64,000 nucleotides of DNA. It comes from Gnetum montanum (Eukaryota > Streptophyta > Gnetopsida > Gnetales > Gnetaceae). Shown here piece after piece: positions 57,781-64,000 of this stretch. The notes under the pieces are model-generated. The model was given only the letters and a program-made list of their open reading frames with translations. It was not told the DNA's origin and did not search any database. Where the stretch lies: the NCBI GenBank assembly GCA_015680685.1, contig MNCI01004329.1:137996-201995 (forward strand). The letters run 5' to 3'. How positions within the stretch are numbered: position 1 is the first letter of the stretch; each line of letters begins with the position of its first letter. The translations under genes and the position numbers were made by a program.

Positions 57781-59449
57781 AGAGGAATCTCATTCTCTAG
57801 CACTCTAGGCACCTTAATTCTTAGTTGTAAGTAAGGTAAGTGAAGGTAAGTTTTTATTTCCTTTCTTGATAAATATTGTGTCAATATTTAGTTTGGAAAG
57901 ACTAACTTGTGTTGATGTGTGGAATGTTAGCTTTAGTATTCTACAAGTTTTAAGATAAGTGCTCACAAAAGAAGATATTTAATACTGTTCAAGTATTTAG
58001 AATTATGGTATTTCTTATGAGCACGATGTGATTAATCTCATACTTTAATCAAATTTTGTGGTACTTGTAAAATTTTAAAAGTTTTTATTGCAAATAATCT
58101 TTTGATATTTTAGTTTCAAGTGATTTAAAATCCTTGAATGAATTTCATGAACTGATAAGCTTTTTGTCTTGAGATATGGGTTTGTTCTGAAATCATAAAG
58201 TCAAATTTCTTTTGGAAGATTTTTGCTATATGATAATTGAAGAATTTGAATTAGTAACTTCAATGTAATTCATGAATCTTCTGAGAAAAGTATCATTGCA
58301 AAAATAATCATTTTGAAGTACTATTAATAGGAGACTCTAGTCTCCACACTTAATCTTAACATTGATTTGTAGGGAACAAGTTGATTTAAAAGGACCCAAA
58401 GGGAGCATTAGAATTTGCACATATGCGGGGGAAAATTGTACCTAATCCAAGAGGTCATCAGTGTAGGGGGAGTCTTTTGAGGCTTTTACTAAAAGCACTC
58501 AGGTAGCAAAACTTCACATTTCAACTCACCCTTAGCTAAAAATGAGCAAGGAAGAGCATATTCATTTGGTAATGTTGTAAAAGAGGATATTTATTAACTC
58601 CTTATCTAAAGATGAACTTTTATGGTGAAGGATCCTAATTTTTATATGTTATATAAACTTACCTATGAGCTCTATTTATTGTCTAACCTTTTATATGTTG
58701 AGAATATATCTTGTTAACTACCTAAGGCCCTTATTGCAAATATGAATTGAGACGTATTAGAATAGGTGTTCATGATCTCTTTTGGTAAAATATAAGGTAT
58801 ATCCATATGTTGTTTTTGGCCTTTAACATGATTATCACATATTAGTTTATGAATCTTCTTTTAGATAAAAAGTTGATTCATTGTGTTTGATTTTTTGATA
58901 TATTCAGCATGATTAGACTTTAAAGTTGAATATGCATGTTTTAAAATCTCTTGCCATGAACTTGCTATCACATTATTAATCTTTTCAAAAAATGTTGGAT
59001 GATTCTGGAATCATGATAGATAGGTTATTGAAAGGCTTAGATCAATTGTGCTTCTTATTGTGAACAGATGAAGGAGCACTCTTGATAAAAATTAGTTTTA
59101 CTTCATTAGCCTTATGAAATTAATGAAATGTGTGCTCCTCAACTAGTTCTCTTGCAAAATGATTTTATGTCATGCACATGTATATCATGAAACATTTTTT
59201 CAGGTGTTTAGATTCTTTTGGGTGGTGTTTTCCATATAGGAGGAGAGATTTATGTGATAATGGTTATGCTCATTGTGCAATGGTGCTCCATAACTATATG
59301 TTTTTTTTTTCTAAAATTATATATGTTTAAGATACAGGTTTATATGCATCATCCTTTTTGGTCATGTCCAAAAATGGGGAGAAGTAGCTTATGTATTGTG
59401 ATATTGTAACAAAGACTAATCCATTTGCTTAAGTTTTCGACATTACCAA
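57781..59449 (+). other. Non-coding internal sequence of E in place of pol
   Basis: Frames are short, and no protease, integrase, RT or RNase H motif can be read. A block at about 58440-58540 (CCAAGAGGTCATCAGTGTAG, GGGGAGTC) resembles 3' untranslated sequence near SIRE-type ends. The small frame at 59218-59409 has no support. Confidence 0.55.
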
Positions 59450-59461
59450 AAAGGGGGAGAT
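59450..59461 (+). other. PPT of E
   Basis: AAAGGGGGAGAT immediately before TGTTGACC, a classic copia PPT. Confidence 0.85.
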
Positions 59462-60766
59462 TGTTGACCTCTTGGTATGTCAAAATGTTACAAAAAATGG
59501 AGTGCAAGGATGTTTGTGGGATTGTTATGTTTACAAGAGCAAGAGCAAAGGACTCAAGGACTCACAAGAAAATTCAACATCACAAGGACTCAAGGGAGCA
59601 TGAACAAATATGAAGATTTCAAGCTAAAACTATCTTTTTGTGTTGTTTTTTGTTGAGGAATATTCTTGGCTATTTTGGCATGTTTTAGAGTGTTCTTGGA
59701 TCATTTTGATGAGTCTAGGAGATTATAAGGTCTATTCTTACTTATTCAAAGGCATTTGGAGGCTTCCAACATTAAAACAAGCAATTCCATTTTTGGCCCC
59801 TGCAGAAGAGACATCTTTCAAATTCCAAAGATGTCTTTCTAGAAGGTAGCATAGGCAAAGACATCTTTGCAAAATAGTAGATTTCTTTCATCAAAAAAAC
59901 ACATCTTTCACCAAATAAAGACTTCTTTCATCAAACAAAGATGTCTTCTTATAATGAAGGCCAGATGTAGAAAGACATCTCAACCATGAAGAAGACATCT
60001 TTCATGACTTTTAGCTAGCTGTTGCATGAGTTCCAAGATGAATTTGAAAACATGGTGGCTATAAGAAGACATCATTCTCATTGGAAAGAGTGTAAGATTC
60101 TATACAATCATTGTGTAATCATTATATTATCATTGTAATCATTGTTTCTTCTCATTGTATTATCTTTTATCTATTGGAAAGTGAGTTGTACCTCAAGTAC
60201 AAGCATTAACAAACTTAGTTGCATTCATCCCTTGTAATTTTTGTTCTCCCTTATTGCCTTGTGGGGTTGATGTGCTTCTTGTACAAAGACATCTTGCTTG
60301 AGCTTGTTAGGATCCTATGGGATTGAGTGTTGGTATAGTTCCACAACACTCTAGAGTAGAGCTCAAGATTGTAAAGGTTGTGGAATCCTAAAAACCACAT
60401 TCTAAGCTTGTCAAGACCTTGCAGGGTTGAGTGGATCCATATCGTCAAATCACTCTATAGCAAAGCTTTGAGCTTGTACAAGGTGTGGTACTTTTCAAAC
60501 CACATTTGAGAGCAACAAAGTATAGAGGTGTGCTTGCGAACTATCCTCTAAGTGTGGACTACCCAAGTTGGAAAACCACATTAAATTTGGTGTGTTTGAT
60601 TTGTCTAAATGAATTTTAATTTGGGGAACTTATTCATCCCCATCCCTGCACCACACCCTACCACCACCCATTCCACCCCCACCCCCCCACCACACCCCCA
60701 CCACCNNNNNNNNNNNNNNNNNNNNNNNNNNNNNNCCCCTCTCTCTCTTAAGTTTAATAATCCTCA
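59462..60766 (+). repeat. 3' LTR of E
   Basis: Aligns end to end with 54624-55865, including the GACATCT motif array (59810-60005). The C-rich run near its end (60639-60740) is longer than in the 5' LTR and contains the N gap. It ends AATAATCCTCA. Confidence 0.85.
60706..60735. other. Assembly gap of 30 N in a C-rich tract
   Basis: Thirty Ns follow CACACCCCCACCACC and precede CCCCTCTCTCTCTTA. The gap falls in a hypervariable CCACC/C-rich tract of the E LTR, a common place for sequencing failure. The tract's true length is unknown. Confidence 0.95.
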
Positions 60767-60779
60767 TGAACCTACTCTA
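60767..60779 (+). repeat. Last 13 bases of the 3' LTR of D
   Basis: TGAACCTACTCTA corresponds to TCAACCTGCTCTA at the end of the D 5' LTR (49001-49013). It is followed by ATTAA, the D TSD. Confidence 0.8.
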
Positions 60780-60784
60780 ATTAA

Positions 60785-61645
60785 CAAAGAAAATACAAGA
60801 TAAAATCCCTTAGTGTATTTTAGTTTTAGATGATATTGTGTTGGGTGATATAGCTCAAGAAAATATTGCTTCTAAGATGGAAAAGTAGATACATACTCTC
60901 GAATCAAAAGGCTTAAAAATTGGAAGAAATAAGATAGCATATATGAAATGTAATTTTAATAATAAAATAAACAGTGGTAAAATAGAAGTAACAATTCAAG
61001 GTAAAAAAGACCTTCATTGTAAATAGTTCCTCTAACTAGGATCAATTCTCCATTCATATGGTGAAATTAATAAATATATGATCATTATCATCATCATCAT
61101 CCTAGGCTTGTCCCAGCAAAATGAGGTTGACTTAAATTGATAAAGATATAAGAAATATAATTGAGGTAGGATGGTCAAAATGAAGATAGGCTAGTGGTAT
61201 TCTATGTGATAAAAGAATACCAATAAAATTGAAGGAAAAATTTTACATCGTAGTAATTACGCTTGCTATCTTATATGGTGTTGAATGTTAGGTAGTACAA
61301 AAAAAAAGCCATGAACAATAAATCAATAAAGAAATTAAAGGAATACTTGAAGGGGCTCCTATTCCAAATAAGCTACAAGAATGGTAGATTATATTTTTTG
61401 GACATGTGCAAAGAAAATCATACAATGAGCATATAAACAAAGGTTGGTACATCACTATTCTAGGAAAGCCATTGAAAGGAAGACCAAAGAAGACATGGAA
61501 AAAGAATGATTGAAGATGACATGAAGAAACTGAAAATAAACAAAGATCTATCCCTTCATAAATTTAAATAATGAAAAAGAACTCATGTAGCCGACTCCAT
61601 GTTGTTGGGATAAAGGTAGGTTGATGATGATGATGATGATGATGA
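60785..61645 (+). pseudogene. RTE-type LINE, 3' part (end of RT and C-terminal domain)
   Basis: The frame cut at 48117 resumes here, with KKIQDKIP followed by CILVLDDIVLGD, the RT active site (FADD in active relatives; the first two residues are changed, both Asp kept). Then come HTLESKGLKIGRNKIAYMKC, LGSILHSYGEINKY, WCKM-like remnants, FFGHVQRKS and KGRPKKTWKKN, the usual C-terminal landmarks. The element ends in CCATGTTGTTGGGATAAAGG and a (GAT)n run at 61622-61645, the simple-repeat tail expected of RTE. An internal (ATC)n run lies at 61083-61101. Confidence 0.88.
61622..61645 (+). repeat. (GAT)n tail of the LINE
   Basis: Seven or more GAT units directly after the LINE 3' untranslated end. 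RTE elements characteristically end in short simple repeats, not poly(A). Confidence 0.8.
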
Positions 61646-61855
61646 TCATATATATCACATTATCACATTAGTAAACACCAAAACACAATAGAAATACATC
61701 TCTAGCTATCTAGGCTACATGACCAATAAGTCTAACATCACAAAATATCAATTAATACAACTAACACATGTCCATGTATACATCGACTATACATAAAACC
61801 ATAGCACTCATGGACTCTCTAGGCTAAAGCCCACAACAAACATATTCATATCTCA
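61646..61855. other. AT-rich non-coding stretch before the 440-bp tandem units
   Basis: No coding sequence. Parts such as CATCACAAA, ACACATGTCCATGTATACATC and TATACATAAAACCATAGCA resemble segments of the following tandem units, so this may be a diverged partial unit. Confidence 0.35.
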
Positions 61856-61865
61856 TGAATACATA

Positions 61866-62770
61866 TAGTAGCATAGACAAGAATACAGAACCATGATTAT
61901 CATCACCTCCCTTAGGTCTTCAACATTCAAAACTCCTAGCTCCATCACCTATAAATAAATGGGGATCAGTACAAGATTGAATGAAAGCCTTTACACATCT
62001 TCTGTAGATGCGGTTTGATGCTATGTTGGAGGGGAGATGTGGAGTTCTCTAGATAACTACATTAGGATTAATATATCACATGTCAAGCAACACATGTCAT
62101 TGTATACATCTACAATTTCATCCAATCCATGAGCATAATATTACAAAAAATAATGTGTATCGGTCACATAGATCACATTGAATTACATCATTATGTCTAG
62201 ACACACAATAACTACACTACCAATCATCATGGCATAATCACAAATGCACATCACAGGAATCATATCATTCATTTATACTAATCTATGCATAGCATAAATA
62301 TCTACATACATGTATAACAAGAATACATAACCATGATCACCATCACCTTCCTTAGGTTCTTTAACCTTTGGAACTTTTAACTCCATCACCTGTAAATAAA
62401 TAGGGTCAATACAAAACTGAGTAAGAGCTTTTACACATCCTCTGCAAATGCAGTTTGATGTTGTGTTGGAGGGGAGATGTGGGGTTCTCTAGATAACCTA
62501 CATTAGGGTTGGTATATTACATGTTAAGTAATACATCATGTCATCGTATACATCTATAATATCATTCAATCTATGAGCATAATATCATAAAACATAGCAT
62601 GTATTGGTCACACATATCACACTCCATTACATCACTATATCTAGACACATCATGACTACACTAACAATCATCATGGCTTAATCACAAATGCACATCATAA
62701 GAATTATATCATTCATTTATACCAATCTATGCGTAGCATAATATCATCATACATGAATAACATGAATCCC
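61866..62770. repeat. Tandem repeat, about 440-bp period, two units
   Basis: Landmarks recur 440 bp apart: CCATCACCT(A/G)TAAATAAAT at 61943 and 62383, and GGAGGGGAGATGTGG(A/G)GTT at 62029 and 62469. The second unit continues to about 62740 and a short third start follows. No coding sequence was found. The units are clearly diverged, so the array is old. It may derive from a duplicated LTR or a short satellite. Confidence 0.75.
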
Positions 62771-62819
62771 TAGCAACTAGTGCTCCAAAAGATCAAGCAT
62801 ATCATCACATGTAGGTTTA

Positions 62820-63041
62820 GAATTTAATACATTTTTTATGTTTCTTTGGGTTATTCATACAGAAAATATGCTTAAATTTTTAGAAAGTGTACCAAGTTGA
62901 TGTAAATGAATATTTTTAGGTGTTACTTATACATGTATTTATCCATATATGTGTTTGTGTAAAGTTCAACACCTTACATAATCACAAATATAAGATTATT
63001 CATTTTTCTACATATGTCATAACTAAATTCTTAAGAGGTTG
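62820..63041 (+). repeat. Dispersed repeat, second copy
   Basis: Matches 41424-41643. The match ends at CTAAATTCTTAAGAGGTTG exactly where an A/B-type LTR starts (TGATGAG at 63042). The first copy continues past this point, so the LTR was inserted into the repeat. Confidence 0.6.
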
Positions 63042-64000
63042 TGATGAGTAGTGGAGGTATTCCAACACTCTACCATACAAGTCATGAGTGTTTGCACACA
63101 ACCATATCATAATCCATGGATTGGAAAATGTAATTATGTTAGTAATTAATGTTAAGTTTCAGATTGTTGTCTTCCACTTCGAGTTAGTGGAGTTTGAGAG
63201 TATGGTTTCACTCTTAGTGAGGCATATGAGTGGTTGATGTTATAAGGCTCTTAGTGCTCCTAAAGGTGAACATGATTGAATAAAGTTCTAAGTCTAATTA
63301 ACTAGAAAAACATAAGTCTATCTTAGTTGAACGTGATGGATATTTGATCCTGGCCTACTATACATGCCTTGGACTCATGTAGTTATCACTGGGATTACCA
63401 AGTGGTATTACTACTAAGTGAATCAAGCAACACCACTACTGGGTTACCAGATAACTGCACTTAGTGCTCAAAACCAATCATATCCATTCTACTTACTAAT
63501 AACATGTAACATAAATTTCTTGAAAGGTAAATGATTAATTAGAAAAGTAAGAAAATTATTCTACGTAAACATAAAGAAAACTAAGTGGATGTTGCAATGA
63601 TGAAAAGTAATCTTGATCTTTATTATCAATCATGAACTGTGTCCAAGTACGATTCACTCAAATAAGGATGCCAAACAACTACTCAACACCACACTGCGGA
63701 CATTTACTTTATGACTAAACTACAAAACAAAACTATAAGAGTTTGGCTAAGTATTCAAATGGAAAGTTGTTGACTATGCATCCAAGTATTGGTATTTATA
63801 GGGCTACATAGATCTCAAGACATTGTATCAATGATGACATAGGATGGGTTATGACATCACAGCTACGATATCATAGATATGATATCATATCTTCTCAAAA
63901 AATAGTTTTATCCTAACACAAATGACTGGAAACTTTTCCTTGAGTTAACATAAAATGAGGACAATTTCTTTTACAAAATTGGAAGGTAGACGTGACTTGA
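63042..64000 (-). repeat. A/B-type LTR on the minus strand, running off the window
   Basis: The plus-strand start TGATGAGTAGTGGAGGTATT is the reverse complement of the A/B LTR end. The segment 63592-63712, reverse-complemented, matches the B LTR around AATAAAGATTGAGATTA and CATCCACTTAGATTATTA. A TATA box on the minus strand (CCCTATAAATACC) is near 63790-63802. No PBS flanks 63042, so this is the 3' LTR of a minus-strand element lying beyond the window, or a solo LTR. Confidence 0.75.

Larger units (their letters stand above)
54624..60766 (+). mobile_element. Element E: gag-only SIRE-like copia element nested in the D 3' LTR
   Basis: Two LTRs (TGTTGACC...ATCCTCA; 1242 and 1305 bp, the latter with an N gap), an iMet PBS, gag with zinc knuckles, and a PPT AAAGGGGGAGAT. 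The flanks TAAAT (54619-54623) and TGAAC (60767-60771) are a decayed TSD. The uninterrupted D 5' LTR has TCAAC at that place. The internal region is 3.6 kb. No protease, integrase or RT motif follows gag, so E lacks pol. Confidence 0.85.
48118..60779 (+). mobile_element. Element D: Reina-like chromovirus, inserted in the LINE and carrying element E
   Basis: The TSD ATTAA is perfect at 48113-48117 and 60780-60784. LTRs begin TGG(T)ATAG and end CT(G/A)CTCTA. The internal order is iMet-type PBS, gag, protease, RT, RNase H, integrase, chromodomain, PPT. The 3' LTR is split at 54623/60767 by element E. Removing D and one ATTAA restores the LINE reading frame, which independently confirms the limits. 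RT and integrase each have a lost catalytic acid. Confidence 0.9.

Noticed and set aside
59218-59409. 63-codon frame with hydrophobic stretches before the E 3' LTR, possible envelope-like ORF
   Set aside because: Too short, AT-driven, without signal peptide or neighbouring frame continuity.

Overview
This window looks like nuclear DNA from a large, AT-rich, transposon-saturated seed-plant genome. A gymnosperm is plausible but not proven. I find no intact host gene, no rRNA or functional tRNA gene, and no CRISPR or prokaryotic feature. Almost everything recognisable is decayed retrotransposon, identified by conserved protein motifs and by LTR, PBS, PPT and target-site evidence.

Left third (1-26268): a Tat-lineage Ty3/gypsy element, called T, lies on the minus strand. 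Its 3' LTR (1-444) runs off the window. Its body reads gag, protease, archaeal-type RNase H, RT, RNase H, integrase from 7.1 kb down to 1.6 kb. A 123-aa ORF with its own TATA-like box sits after integrase. The inferred 5' LTR starts beside the PBS at 7225 and ends at 26268. It is split by a 5'-truncated Tekay/Del chromovirus (K, about 8320-12086) and by a complete Athila-like element (A, 12288-25135, perfect 5-bp TSD ATCTT).

Middle (26269-42547): about 4.2 kb of unrecognised non-coding DNA, then a cluster of tRNA-derived SINE-like repeats. Element B (31698-41046, TSD TCCAT/TCCAC) is inserted in one SINE tail. B is related to A and shares the LTR termini TGATGAG...CTCATCA, the tRNA-Asp PBS, gag and a long 3' ORF, but it lacks pol.

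Right third (42548-64000): element C (42548-45993, minus) is a short gypsy element with gag only. An RTE-type LINE follows (46100-48117). It is interrupted by a Reina-like chromovirus D (48118-60779, perfect TSD ATTAA). D's 3' LTR is itself interrupted by a gag-only SIRE-like copia element E (54624-60766). The LINE resumes in frame at 60785 and ends at a (GAT)n tail near 61645. The window closes with two tandem 440-bp units, a dispersed repeat, and an A/B-type LTR on the minus strand (63042-64000).

By nesting, T predates K and A, the SINE cluster predates B, and the LINE predates D, which predates E. All coding regions carry stops and frameshifts, and several catalytic residues are replaced, so nothing here appears able to move by itself. 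The points most worth checking are the RNase H placement in T, the TATA-preceded ORF in T, the long 3' ORF shared by A and B, and a shared AGACATCT motif array in the unrelated LTRs of D and E.
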